DNA from: Turritopsis dohrnii
Taxonomy: Eukaryota; Cnidaria; Hydrozoa; Anthoathecata; Oceaniidae
Assembly (NCBI GenBank): GCA_027922465.2
Contig: BQMF02000293.1
Location: 62,001 to 126,000, forward strand
Reading direction: 5' to 3'
Length of the DNA stretch: 64,000 nucleotides
In this document: positions 46,801 through 58,299 of the stretch, one piece after another
How the letters are laid out: the number at the start of each line of letters is the position of its first letter
Position numbering within the stretch: the first letter of the stretch is position 1
Program-made: the position numbers and the translations under genes
The notes under the pieces: model-generated
Told to the model about the DNA's origin: nothing
What the model saw: only the letters and a program-made list of their open reading frames with translations
The model's database searches: none

Positions 46801-46997
46801 TCCCTGATGGCAAGATCCTTTATCGGCATTTCAAGTACGATCGAATTAACAACAGACTTATCGCACCCTATCACGATCTTTATGCCCCTTTTCTCCTGCT
46901 GGTAGCAATTATTCATCTTGATGTATTGAAATAACTTATGTTTAAAAAAATATTTCACATAGTCTCTTTTAAATGTTCTACTTTTGCTGTTCCCCAT

Positions 46998-47130
46998 TAC
47001 CACGGAACTGCACCTTCGTTAAAATAAGACTTGAATTCTTCTCTAACTTCTTTCGTTGGTCTTGACGAATTTCTATTCACAGGTGGTTCCAAATCGATCC
47101 AGCTATCGCTTGGTACATCATTTCTCCAAG
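46998..47130 (-). pseudogene. PIF/Harbinger transposase, C-terminal remnant
   Basis: Minus strand: WRNDVPSDSWIDLEPP, then RPTKEVREEFKSYFNEGAVPW-stop, the typical ending of Harbinger (DDE_Tnp_4) proteins. The rest of the gene lies at 49490-50100, separated by a MITE and a LINE. Confidence 0.7.
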
Positions 47131-47272
47131 TGCCAGTGATCACCATGTATATCATGAAAAGCAACAAGATAAGAGGGGATGAAAATTGTACCTAAGCTTT
47201 ATTCAAATCGGGGAAAATTGTGTAAAGTCAAAACTGCATGTGTTATCACTTTGAATTTTTTGGGTTGCAATA

Positions 47273-47505
47273 GACCTTTCCCGAATTTCTGTTTAAACAC
47301 CGTGTTATAGCCTAGCCTCTAAGTTTCGCCTCTTTTTCAAACTCTTAATCACTTCTAATTATTCCACTGGGGAACTGAAAGAACGAGTAACTATTACTTA
47401 CTGAAAACATTATGCAATTAGAAAAACAATGAAAAACATAGAAACGAGGCGAAACTTGATAACTAAGCATTAACTCGGCATTTAAACAGAAATTCGGGAA
47501 AGGTG
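47273..47505. mobile_element. ACCTTTCC-type MITE (233 bp)
   Basis: Inverted ends (G/C)ACCTTTCCCGAATTTCTGT / ACAGAAATTCGGGAAAGGTG, TA on both sides, inner gaggcgaaact partners. Shares the first 9 bp and the length with 34179-34410 but not the next 20 bp. Confidence 0.85.
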
Positions 47506-47552
47506 TATTAGAATGACTTGTGAAAAACCCTCCAGCGATTGGCAGGTATACC

Positions 47553-49480
47553 AGAACAGTTTGTTTGTTTGTTTGTTTCTCGAATATTTATGCAGGATAA
47601 CAATCTACAGCAGTATCATATTCAAATATTATACAGTGTTATCTTAGATGTCCTGTGAAATAAAAGATATAAAATAAAGGTACATGAATATTATGTATGT
47701 ATATAGTAAGCTAAATTTAGAAATATCCCTTAACGAGAAATGAAGAACAGTAAAAGTAAAAGTTGATATCTTTGTCAGAAAAAGTAGACTACTGTGTCGT
47801 CTGTATACATTAACATTTTGCAGGTAGTCAGGGAGTAAATAGAGTCATTAAAATGCAATAGAAATAAGACAGGACCAAGTATTCGACCTTGGGGGACACC
47901 ACAAGCGATAAAACTGGGTGATGATATGGTATCTTTGTACGACACGCATTGAGTTCTTGAGAAAAGATAACTCAAAAACCATTTCTTGGCAATGCCACTA
48001 ATGCCTTAGGATGGAAGCTTGTTGACGATAGTGGCATGGTTAATGGTATCGAAAGCCTTGCTTAAATCGATAAATAAGGCTCCTGTCAGTTGCCCCTTAT
48101 CCATTGCTTTCTTTATGTGGTCAGTGAAATAGGTGGTTGCCTGCTCTGTAGATCGGTACTGGCGATATCCAAACTAATATTGCGAAAGAAATTTATGTCT
48201 TTCCAAGTGGCTCATTACTTGTTGGTGAACGCATTTCTCATAGATTTTTGAAAGAGCTGGTAAGACACTGATGGGCTGGTAGTTGTCAAATGAGTTTTTC
48301 GTGCCACATTTGTATATTGGTGTTACACGAGCTACTTTCAATTCCTCTGGGAATTCCCCACTTTTCAAAGAGAAGTTGATCATGTAGGTAAGTGGATTGC
48401 TGATGACGAAGGCAACATCCTTTAAAAAACAAGTTGGTATGTTGTTCAGTCTAGTGGCAGATTTACGTTTGAATTTCCGTAGATAATTTAAAACATCAGT
48501 GTTAGATACCTCACCATATGTAAATTGGTTGAAATTAGATTTGTAGGGTATTTGGTATCTCCAAATAAGATTGACGAGAGGAAACGCTATTCGTTTCAAG
48601 TTAGATGCAACAGATTTATAGAAATTTCGGAATCCTTCTGCAATCGACTGTTTCTCAGTGAGTATTTCATCTCCTTGTTTGGAGGATCTTGAGGTTGAAA
48701 TTGAAGACAGTTTTACTGGAAATATTTTCTTGATTATTCTCCAAAGTGTATCTGGTTTATTGTGGTTTTCTTTCAGTTTGGATTGAAAATAGGTACGCTT
48801 TGATCGTGCGATTTCGTTTTTTACAAAATTTCGTTTTCTACGTTAGTCCAGTCTGACTCGTTCTTCGATTGTTCATATGGCGCTTTACCTCTTCATTCAT
48901 CGATGGCGATGGTTTTCCTTTTACTTTCTTCTGAATCATTAGAGCAAAGCAATTGAGTGTTTGAGAAAGTATTTCCTTCAGATTATTGTACGCTGTATTT
49001 GCTGATGTAGAGTTGTATACTGTGCTCCAGTCGACATTATTGACAGCGTTAGTATCGTAGTGTGAAAAGTCGCGACAAGTAATGACTTTAGGCGAATTGA
49101 TTAACATTGACAGGGTTGTTAGTTAAAATAACGTCTATCCGAGTAGCTGTGTCGGCTGTAATTCGTGTTGCTTTTTTTATTAATTGTGTATAAGCATTAA
49201 CAATAAACGTTTCTTTGATTTTATAGCGATCGTTATTTTCGAGGTAATTTGTGTTTAAATTTCCCATTAGGATAACATCTTTTCTTTCGTCATTAACTGA
49301 TTCAATTTTTTCTTGCAGTTTTGATGGAAAGTTCTTTGATAGATAATCTGAAGATTCGAGGGGTTTATACATAGCACAAAAAATGAAAGATTTTGAGAAT
49401 GTTGGCATGATTTCAATCCACATCGTTTCAATATCAGGATCATATCATTGAGATGCGTCTAACGGTAAAATGGTAGTTAA
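47553..49480 (-). mobile_element. 5'-truncated LINE in Harbinger block I, (AAAC)n tail
   Basis: On the minus strand there are EN motifs (IMPTFSKSFIFCAMYKP, GNLNTNYLE) at 49088-49423, then linker. RT motifs follow: YQPISVLPALSKIYEK at 48174-48599, GVPQGRILGP and YTDDT at 47775-47975. Several stops and frameshifts are present, and YADD is changed to YTDD. The 3' end carries (AAAC)n (gtttgtttg on the plus strand near 47555). Same family as the LINE at 41.3 kb. Confidence 0.8.
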
Positions 49481-49489
49481 AACTCCCTT

Positions 49490-50100
49490 GTCAGAACAAA
49501 GATTATTCTATGAATATGGCTTCATTATATTTCGATAACAGGAAAGCGTCATCTCCGACAAAAACATAGGGGATGTCATCCAAGCCTTCTGACAAAGGTG
49601 TTTGGTATGTTTAAAGTGCTATCTTCCAGTCCTATTCTTAATGAACTCTGTGCCAAAGCACCTCCAACTTCGACATAAAGGAATACATATTCAGGATCAA
49701 CTGCAGCCATAAGAATAATGCTGTCACTGCCCTTGTAGTTGCAGTAATGTGAACCGTAGTGATTGCTCTAACACCATATGGTTTCCGTCGATAGTACCAA
49801 TATTGTTAGGATAATTCTATCGTTGGAAATATGGAGTTTTCAGCTTTACATTTCTTCAATGATAGCCCCTGTAACCATTTCCGTTATTCTTGCTATTGAT
49901 CGCTTACTAACTCTGAATTAACATTACAGCGCACAGAAAGTTTCCCCTCTTGTAATACATCGTAGAAACACTGTTCACTAGGTTTGATATTTGTCCTAAA
50001 AACAGTGTCATTTTTTATTAAGCAAAGATATAAACGTTCTAATGGATAACCAGTGCATCTGATTTATCCTGATGTAAGACTTTCCTGTCTGTCCTGTTTT
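49490..50100 (-). pseudogene. PIF/Harbinger transposase, N-terminal and DDE part
   Basis: On the minus strand, across frameshifts: NNIGTIDGNHMVLE (first catalytic Asp region), then NYKGSDSIILMAAVDPEYVF, LEDSTLNIPNTF and PYVFVGDDAF (second Asp region). These are the DDE_Tnp_4 landmarks in the right order. The protein cut and pasted a Harbinger element. This copy is dead. Confidence 0.75.
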
Positions 50101-50435
50101 TTCGATCCATGACTTTACCCATATGCTCTGTTTCGCTCGTTCTTTCTTATCAAGCTTAAGCAAAGTAACAGAGAGCTTGCTTCCTTCACGTAAATGGCTA
50201 CCAGTTCAGCAACTCTGTACTTGCAATAAAGCAGGATATATCCAATTCCAACTAGTGCCAAACCTTAAGAGTACATTCACAAAGCTTTGAAAGACACACA
50301 ATAAAAGGAAAGACCTAAAGATGTACCGAAATCTGTTGAAATAAGATGAGATAGAAAAACCATAGTTTTAATTTTGTTATAAGCTTCATTAGCCAACTTA
50401 TTACTGCGACACCACAATTAACTCTTGTTAGCCTT

Positions 50436-51059
50436 CCCAGCGGGCACAAAGACGTCGTAAAGACGTCGTAAAGACGTCTTTTCAAGACGTCCCTAAGACG
50501 TCGCAAAATGGTCGCGAAGTGGGAATCTCAAAAGACGTCCCAATTACATCTTCATTGAGACGTCTCGATGACATCCCAACGACATCGTAACGACGTCGCA
50601 GGATTATGAAATTTACTCTTTCAAAAACTATAATAGGCCACAGGCGGACCCGAACCTGGAACCTCTGGTGTGTCAGCCGAACTCGTAACCGTTATGCCAC
50701 CGCTGCTTGTTGTCAAGACGTTTAAAAACATTTACAATAAATTATTCTATACAGACTGATTGCTTTAGAAAGGTCGTTATTGAATCTGAACAGAACGTCC
50801 CAAAAACGTCGTAAAAGGATCCCAATTGCGACGTCCCGTTTCAAACGTTCCTACGACGTCCCAAAATGATCTTAAGTTTATAATTGTTTCGAAGGTCGTT
50901 ATTCAATCCGTATAAAGACGTCCCAAAAACGTCGTAAAAGGATCCCAATTGCGACGTCCTGTTTCAGACGTCCCTACGACGTCCCAAAATGATCTGGAAA
51001 GCAAACGACCATTTTACGATTAAAATAAGACGTCTCAAAGACGTCGTGTACCCGCTGGG
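50436..51059. mobile_element. CCCAGCGGG MITE with ACGTC repeats (624 bp)
   Basis: Inverted ends CCCAGCGGGCACAAAGACGTC-like (the right side reads gacgtcgtgtacccgctggg). More than 20 copies of AGACGTC/GACGTCC words fill both halves. Superfamily and target duplication are not clear. A tRNA-like module sits in the middle. Confidence 0.8.
50636..50706 (-). mobile_element. tRNA-like module (SINE head or tRNA pseudogene)
   Basis: The minus strand reads GCAGCGGTGGCATAACGG (box A region) and, about 35 bp later, AGGTTCGGGTCC (box B). The size matches a tRNA. It begins with the same GCAGCG as the SINE at 11731. It may be a SINE trapped in the MITE or an original part of it. Confidence 0.6.
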
Positions 51060-51261
51060 TTGTTTCTTTATTTAATTGAAACTTAGTATAAGTATTTCGG
51101 TAGTATATATTATTATACGTTTTCTATACACATTATACGTAACACCATGCATATATATATTATTCCATACGCTTTCTCTGTAAGAAGAACCATTTTGATG
51201 GATGCAGGGAATATATTGATTTAAAAAAAAAGAAAAGAGAAACATCAGAAACATCGAACAT

Positions 51262-51620
51262 CGAATGATAGAATCAGAAACATCTTATACGGAAGACAAT
51301 TATGTAACTCGTGAAAGGCATTTCCAAAAGGGTGAATCCGAATAACTTAAACACACTACAACTAATGACTGGGATACGGTTGACGATCCTGACTAGCAAC
51401 TACAAACTATCAAAATTTATGGTTTCATTTTCTTCTAATGAAAAAGAAAACTTGGTTGGTGAACCAGAAAATAACGAAAACGTGGAAATTATTATCAAGC
51501 AGGTCAAGATAATACTATGTGACAACAGTGAAGAATGTTTTGTATTGTCTTGCTTATTTGATCAATAAGCCCTCAGAGATTTGTAGCTAATTAACTACGT
51601 AAATCAGTAGAATTTTAGCT
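51262..51620 (+). pseudogene. Crypton 5' remnant, block I
   Basis: Shares gtgaatccgaataact and the peptide NENVEIIIKQV-x-IILCDN and LSCLFDQ with block II (55430). It aligns with EDENMEIV...QHVKQVISILRDCSEES of the fuller Crypton at 56.5 kb, with an internal deletion. Confidence 0.6.
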
Positions 51621-52079
51621 CTCTGCGATATTTTTTTAAGTTGCTCTTACCGACATAACAGATGGATGAAAACAATTAAAAGATAGCTGACAGATCCTAA
51701 TCGCTTCATGCACAAGTTGGGTTGCCCTTTATTCTATTGAAATTGCTCAAAGCATCTGATATAAAGCGGTCGGATATTTCTGAATTAGGTTCTTACTGTA
51801 ATAAACAGTAAAGCAGTAAATGTTTTTTCACTCTCATCATTGCTAATATGATTTTTGGAGGAACTTTCTGCTGAAAAATGTTCGTTAATGACTTTAGTTT
51901 GGTCAACATTTATTTCTTCAGAGTCTTCTTCTCTCAGCAGAGCATTTTGTACCTCTTTTCTTTCATTTCTCTTGTAGGAAATAATTCTCTTCGCAGTGTT
52001 TTCTGATTGACAAATTAAGTTTGCTATATCTTTTTGTAAATCCTGACGAGTTTTACTGTGTCTTTGTGGATAAACAAAG

Positions 52080-53530
52080 ATGAGTACGAAAATTATGCAA
52101 AATGAAATTGTTATGCATTTAGGATTTTAACCTAGTCTTCGTGAGGTTGAATTCATTCTTAATTTGTTACTTCGCCCTTCATTTCTCATTTTTTTGATTA
52201 TTGGTAACACTTGTAATCTTCAATACAAAGTGAGTTGACTTGAGAATGCATAATACCAACAAGCAGTACCAGACAGAAATCTCGAAGTTGTGAGGAAATA
52301 GGGAAACTTGCGTGAATAGGAAAAGATGTCTTATAACTGACAGGTCCTATAACTAACATTGAGGAAAGCAAGCGATTTTACTTGCAGAGACCTCGCTGTT
52401 GGAGCAGACGTCTCAAATGTTCCTCTACCAACACCCTGAAAACGTAAGGGTTGCTGTAGGTTCGTCTGAACACTCTACTTCCAATGTAGGGAAGGAACAA
52501 TGGGTAAGTTTTGGAAAATTCGACGTAAATAGTTCCCGAAATTAAAATTTTTAAAATTATTATTTTCCTAAAAGCGTTCAAAATAATGACAAAACGAATA
52601 TTTGTTTGTGTTTGTTTATTATCGAGGTATTAGGCTTCATTTACCACAGGTACATTGGGTTAGTGTTACCTTTCAACTGGGAAACAGGCATTGTAGTGAT
52701 AAAACAGTATGTTCCCGAAATTGAAAATTTTGCAAAATTGGACGTAAATAGTTCCCGATATTGAAATTGTGAAAATTTCAATTTCTCTAAAATCGCACAA
52801 AATAATGACAAAACGAACATTATTTTTGTTTTTGTTTATCATCAGGTATTAGACATTATTTGCAATCTGTAAATTGGGTCATTGTTAGCTTTAAATTGGG
52901 AAACAGGCATTTTAGCGATAAAACCGCATGTTCCCGAAATTGAAAATTTTACGTTTTGTGTAAAAATTGGGTTTCAGGCTATGGCCAATGAGTCGCACTG
53001 GTCAGTCTTGTTGGAAAAAAGTCACTAGCATCAGTTTTTTTACAATCAATACAAAATATGCTAAGAAAAACCTGGAAATTTGAGCCTTTTTGGATTTTAT
53101 CAATCGACACATCTTGTTGCTGTTGACACAACAACCCCATATTCAACGCATATACTAGCACGGCACTTGTAATGGCGAAAAAAATCGCTTATTTAGCATC
53201 AAAAACCTTAAATACTAGGTGGAATCAGGTGGAATGCGTGTGTTATTATGAGGAACCCAAGCCGAAGATATCACAATAAAAAGGAGTGACCACGCCCTTT
53301 TCCTTTAAATTTTGAATAGCAGTGTTCCCGAAATTGAAATCTCTATACCTTGGCCCAAAAACGATGTCTATTAGTAAAATATTGGGGCATTTGGAATATC
53401 CCATAGATGGACTATCTGCAAGGAATGTCATGATATCATTTTGATTGGTTTTAGGCTTGTCAGTCAGAAGTGAAATGAAATTTTTCACTGTTCCCTAAGT
53501 TTCAGTATCGGGAACAAACCCCTTATTCAT
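52080..53530. repeat. Dispersed repeat with TTCCCGAAATTGAAA words, copy 1
   Basis: Aligns with 62960-64000. Shared landmarks are aggttgaattcattcttaat, gagaatgcataa, gcagagacctcgct, tgtttatcatc, ggaaacaggcattgtag and repeated gttcccgaaattgaaaattt blocks (at least two internal units). No protein recognised. Confidence 0.75.
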
Positions 53531-53535
53531 GAATC

Positions 53536-53541
53536 TACAAA

Positions 53542-53588
<47 letters not shown>

Positions 53589-53850
53589 CAATATTCATGT
53601 TCCCGAAATTGAAATTCGATGTTCCCGTTTTTAAATTTTGTTCCCGATATTGAAATTAATTTTTCATTTTCGGGAACATGTTCCCGAAATTGAAATGTGT
53701 TGTTCCCTTTTGTTCCCGAATTTGAAAATAACAATTTTATTTTAGGGAACGTGTTCCCGATATTGAAAAAAGTTGCTCCTTTATGTTCCCTGATGTTCCC
53801 GAAAATGAAACGAACTTGAACTTTCATTTTCGGGAACTTAAAGGAATAGC
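53536..53850. repeat. (AAAT)n plus TTCCCG-word array, block II
   Basis: (AAAT)13 or so, then the same array as at 46229-46510, shorter by one hairpin arm. Confidence 0.85.
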
Positions 53851-54015
53851 TTTTTTGACCTCAAGTTCGTGCAATAGTGGCATGTTGATTTCAATATGGT
53901 AGATGTATCAGTGTGAATAAGCTGAGTTTCCTTTATGTCATTTATGAAAATGAGGTTTCAAGTGAACGTTTTCATAAGAAAGAAACTAGTGTTGATCCCT
54001 CAGGCAGGGTTGTGC

Positions 54016-54230
54016 CAACTCAACATAGTAAAAATGCAATCGTTTAACTTTCCTGAACCTAATTTATACTGGATTGCTGGTTCCCTATTAAACCGAAACC
54101 AAGCGACCATAAATATGACCCAACAAAATGGTGATCCACAAGGTTCCATGTTAGGGCCAGTACTTTTTAACATATACGTTGAATACCTGGGCAATGTCTT
54201 GCAAAAATCAAAATCCCTGATCACAAGACC
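54016..54230 (+). pseudogene. LINE reverse-transcriptase scrap, block II
   Basis: Reads NLYWIAGSLLNRNQATINM, then GDPQGSMLGPVLFNIYV, the RT motif region, followed by Harbinger sequence. Confidence 0.7.
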
Positions 54231-54449
54231 CTTTATCGGCGTTGCAAGTACGATCGAATTAACAACACACTAATCGCCGCGATCCTTATGCCCTCTTTTC
54301 TCCTGCTGGTAGCAATTATTCATCGTGATGTATTGAAATAACTCATGTTTCAAAAAATATTTTCTAATACATTCTACATAGTCTTTTATAATGTTCTACT
54401 TGTACTGCTCCCCATTGCATTATCGTTAAAATAGCGCTTGAATTCTTCT

Positions 54450-55100
54450 CTAACTTCTTTCGTTTTTGTCTTGACGAGTTTCTATTCACAGGTGGCTCCA
54501 AATCGATCCAGCTATCTCTTGGTACATCATTTCATCATTTCTCCAATTCTGAGAAAATTGTGTTTAGTCAAAACTAAATTAGTTAGCTTTGGTATGTAAG
54601 TGCTATCTTCCAGTCCAATTCTTAATGGACTTTGTGCCAAAGCTCCTTCAATTTCGACATAAAGGAATACATATTCAGGATCAACTGCAGCCATAAGAAT
54701 AATGCTGCCACTGCCCTTGTAGTTGCAGTAATGTGAACCGGATTGATTGCTCTAACACCATATGGTTTCCGTCGATAGCTCCAATAATATTAGGAAAATT
54801 CTATCGATCGAAATATGGAGTTTTCAGCTTTACATTTCCTGCAACCATTTCCATTTCCATTATTCTTGCTATTGATCGCTTACTAACTCTGAATTGACAT
54901 TACAGCGCACAGAAAGTTTCCCCTCTTGTAATACATCGTAGAAACACTGTTCACCAGGTTTGATATTTGTCCTAAAAACAGTGTCATTTTTTATTAAGCA
55001 AAGATATAACCGTTCTAATGGAAGTGCATCCGATTCATCCTGATGTAAGACTCTCCTGTCTGCCCAGGCCTTTTTTCTATCCATGACTATACCCATATGC
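54450..55100 (-). pseudogene. PIF/Harbinger transposase remnant, block II
   Basis: Same landmarks as block I without the LINE and MITE insertions. The N-terminal frame at 54869-55096 (ERLYLCLIKNDTVFRTNIKP and on) is the best kept part. Stops and frameshifts follow. Confidence 0.7.
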
Positions 55101-55319
55101 TCTGTTTCGCTCGCTCTTTCCTTTCAAAGAGAGAGCTTTCTTCCTTTACGTAAATGGCTGCCAGTTCAGCAACGTCTGTACTTATCTCCAACCTTGCAAT
55201 AAGGCAGGATATATCCAAGTCCAACTAGTGCCAAACCTTAAGAGTACATTCACAAAGCTTTGAAAGACACACAACAAAGGAAAGACCTAAAGATGCACCG
55301 AAGTAACATCAGAAACATC

Positions 55320-56080
55320 GAACATCGAATGATAGCATCAGAAACATCTTATATCGGAAGATAATTATGTAACTCCTGAAAGGCATTTCCAAAAGGGTGA
55401 ATCCGAATAACTAAAACAAACTACAAGTAATGACTGGGATACGATTGACGATCCTGACTAGCAACTACAAACTATCAAAATTTATGGTTTCATTTTCTTC
55501 TAATGAAGAAGACAACTTGGTTGATGAACCAGAAAATAACGAAAACGTGGAAATTATTATCAAGCAGGTCATTTTAATACTTTGTGACAACTACGAAAAA
55601 TGTTTTGTATTGTCTTGCTTATTTGATCAATAAGCCCTCAGAGATTTGTAGCTAATTAACTACGTAAATCAGTAGAAGCCTGGAATAGCCAACCGTTATT
55701 TATCTCTCTGCGATATTTTTTTATGTTGCTCTTACCGACAAAACAGATGGATGAAAATAATTAAAAGACAAGTGACAGACCCAAGTCGCTACATGCAAAA
55801 GTTGGGTTGCCTTTCATTTTATGAAAGTGAAAAAGAATCGCTGATTCAACTGTTCAAAGCATCTGATATGAAACAGTCGGATAATTCTGAATTAGGTTCT
55901 TACTGTAATAAAAAACAGTAAAATCTCAATCGGCAAAGGAAGTTGCCCCTTCCCAAAGTCAATTTCCGAGAGATTATTTTTGTATGTACCTTGCTTGGAT
56001 AATGCATCACGCACCGGTGCTTTGACCAATATGACTTTACAAGAATTCAGCAGAGCTACATTACTTAACGGCGTGAAAAC
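55320..56080 (+). pseudogene. Crypton 5' remnant, block II, internally deleted
   Basis: Contains the NENVEIIIKQV peptide (55430-55633), a degenerate linker, then LDNASRTGALTNMTLQEFSR near 55988-56055 (the recombinase Arg region). The central part is missing compared with the copy starting at 56216. Confidence 0.65.
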
Positions 56081-56215
56081 TTGCACAAGTGAAACGGAAA
56101 AGAAAGAAAGAAAGTGGTACTTGAATTTCGATTTAACAAATATCTTCTCTGCACAGCGAAACATCAACTTTCTACAAAGTAGCTACAACTACACTTTTGA
56201 TTGCATGTATTTTAG

Positions 56216-56302
56216 ATATCCAGAACATTCAATTACCGGGTACTATCTCCAGAAAAGAAACTGATGAAGATTATGGGGATGTTTTATCTGACATAGAAAA
56301 AG
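56216..56302 (+). CDS. Crypton gene, exon encoding acidic linker
   Basis: Acceptor catgtattttag, donor aaaag|gtatttta, phase 1-1 (87 bp). It reads DIQNIQLPGTISRKETDEDY, then GDVLSDIEK, joining in frame to the next exon. Earlier exons are not identified. Confidence 0.5.
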
Positions 56303-56501
56303 GTATTTTAGTGAACAAGTTACACAGTAGATTGATATCTAAACGAAAGTTTATATTAACATATTAATTTTTTGTCCCACAAGTGATGCAGAAAGTAAGT
56401 TAGGGTTTTGTCGTGTGTATGGTTGTTTTGATTCCTACTATGAATGACAATTAGAAACCTTAAGAAATTTGATGAAGTTCAATGAAGCTTATGTTTTTCA
56501 G

Positions 56502-57430
56502 ACAACTCGAGTAACGAGTCTTCCAATGAAGAAGAACACATGGTGGATGAAGCCGAGGAAGATGAAAACATGGAAATCGTTATGACACCATGGAAGGACC
56601 ATCCTGTATTTGAAAACTTCCAAATGTGGTTGACAAGCCCTGATGCTAAATCAAAACCTTTACGTGTAGCACAACAACATGTCAAGCAAGTTATTTCCAT
56701 ACTTCGTGACTGCAGTGAAGAGTCGTATGCCTTATCATCCCTATTTGACCGAAAGATCCTCAGAGATTCATGGCTCGTTATCTTTGAGAATCAGAGGAAG
56801 CCAGGGACCGTCAAAAGTTATGTTAGCTCTCTGCGGTATTTCTTTTATTTTGTCATTGCTGACGAACCAGAAGAATGTAAAATATTCAAAGAAAAGTGCC
56901 AGGTGCTAGTCGTTACTTGTACGAATTTGGTTGCACTTTATTTCAAAAAAATGAAAAAGGAGCGCTGACAAAAGGATGTGGATCAGCTAACACAGTTATT
57001 CAAAGCATCAGATATTAAACAATTGGATAATTCGGACTTAGTTGCTTACTGTAAAAAAACAGTAAAGACTCTAGCGACGCAGGAAGTTGCCCCTACACAA
57101 CGACTATTTACGAACGTAAGGATTATCTTTGCATGTACCTCTGCTTGGATAATGCGTCACGCACCGGTGCCTTGGCCAATATGACTTTACAAGAATTCAG
57201 CAGAGCTACATTACTTAACGGCTCTTATAAGATCAATGTAGTGGATCACAAGACTGCGGCTACCTCAGGGCCAGCTTGCATCGTTGCTACTGCGGAACTC
57301 TACAAGGACATGTCTGTGTACGTGCACGAAATGAGAAATAAACTACAGGGCATAGATAATAATTGGGACGGAAAAAGCTACGTTTTCATCAGCTGGAGTG
57401 GCACAAAAATGTCTTCCTCCATGGTTACAG
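56502..57430 (+). pseudogene. Crypton tyrosine recombinase, core-binding and first catalytic part
   Basis: Acceptor tttttcag, phase 1, opening (D)NSSNESSNEEE, then the SAM-like core-binding region (FQMWLTSPDA, QHVKQVISILRD, LSSLFDRKILRDSWL, RKPGTVKSYVSSLRYF). An in-frame TGA at 56966-56968 and a frameshift near 57115 break it. The catalytic domain resumes as DYLCMYLCLDNASRTGAL with the conserved Arg, then VVDHKTA with the conserved Lys, to a donor at 57430. Cryptons move through a tyrosine recombinase and have no long TIRs. The damage suggests a recently inactivated copy, unless the TGA region is spliced out. Confidence 0.75.
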
Positions 57431-57512
57431 GTAGATATAGACTTATTTTTCTTCCTTAATGTAAAGAGAATGTCGACTGAAAATGTTCACGTGTTTATAT
57501 TCTTCCGCCCAG

Positions 57513-57944
57513 ATAAATTCGTTTTGGGGAAAAAGCGGTTGGACAACAGGCCTCGTGTTAGTGCAAATTTAGTTCGGAAATCTGCTGTGTCAAAAGTGCA
57601 CGAAACACGTCAAGATTTACGAACTGATTTGGCAAACTTAATGTGCCATTCAGAAGACACTGCAAAGAGGATATATTTCCTTCAAGACAAATCAAAAAAG
57701 CCCGGGGAAACAAGTGCTACCCTCAGAGATGTTTTACGTCAAGAAGAAGACTCCGAAGAAACAGATGCTGACCTAAATAAAATTATTGAAGAACATTTTT
57801 CGGCAGAAATTGCTTCGAAAAAAATCACTCTTGCAATGATAAGAGAACAAAAACCTTCAGTACCTGCCCTCGCGAAAGTCTCGGATTTAGTTCTCCGAGA
57901 TAAAATACGATATCTTATCACAACAAGTCCTTTGATCACAGAAG
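57513..57944 (+). CDS. Crypton tyrosine recombinase, second catalytic part
   Basis: The 82-bp intron 57431-57512 (gtagat...ccgcccag) joins in phase: MVT-DKFVLGKK. The exon carries VRKSAVSKVHETR, LANLMCHSEDTAKRIYF (His plus nucleophilic Tyr region), then a first C-terminal helical module (IIEEHFSAEIASKKITL and on). It ends at a donor, gaag|gtattt. Confidence 0.7.
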
Positions 57945-58022
57945 GTATTTGAAATTTGCGATTGGTATTGTTATGTGAATTTTACGGTTCTTAAAATCTG
58001 TGTAATCTACTTCTATTTGTAG

Positions 58023-58295
58023 ATCAAAAAAGTGACGCAAGTGGTTCAGACCATCCAGACACAGGAAGCTGGCCAAGAAAAAGAAAGAGTTATATTTTCA
58101 AGGTCCGAAATTACGCACATATCAAAGCAATTTAAAGGGCTCATCAAAGGTCGAAGAGAAAACAAAATTCGTATTAATGAATTTGAAAGGATTGTCAATG
58201 GGAAGGAGATGAAAGCGCTATTACTAAAATATGGAAAGACAACCTTATTATCCAAAGTGCGCACAGAACACAAACGATATTTGCAGCAACATTAA
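58023..58295 (+). CDS. Crypton C-terminal exon
   Basis: Acceptor cttctatttgtag. In phase with the previous exon it starts DQKSDASGSDHPDTG, again an acidic Ser/Asp stretch. The well-kept C-terminal module (ITHISKQFKGLIKGRRENKI, then FERIVNGKEM, to LQQH-stop) is in another frame, so a small indel near 58090 or an altered acceptor is needed. Confidence 0.55.
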   Translation: MKKVTQVVQTIQTQEAGQEKERVIFSRSEITHISKQFKGLIKGRRENKIRINEFERIVNGKEMKALLLKYGKTTLLSKVRTEHKRYLQQH

Positions 58296-58299
58296 TATG

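Noticed and set aside
50636..50706. Functional tRNA gene
   Set aside because: Acceptor-stem pairing is poor, and it lies inside a MITE, so I call it tRNA-like only.
52979..53488. Minus-strand frames at 52979-53161 and 53246-53488 with fairly balanced amino-acid use
   Set aside because: They could be decayed coding sequence of the repeat at 52-53.5 kb, but I recognise no family, and the corresponding part of copy 2 at 63 kb gives no matching frame.
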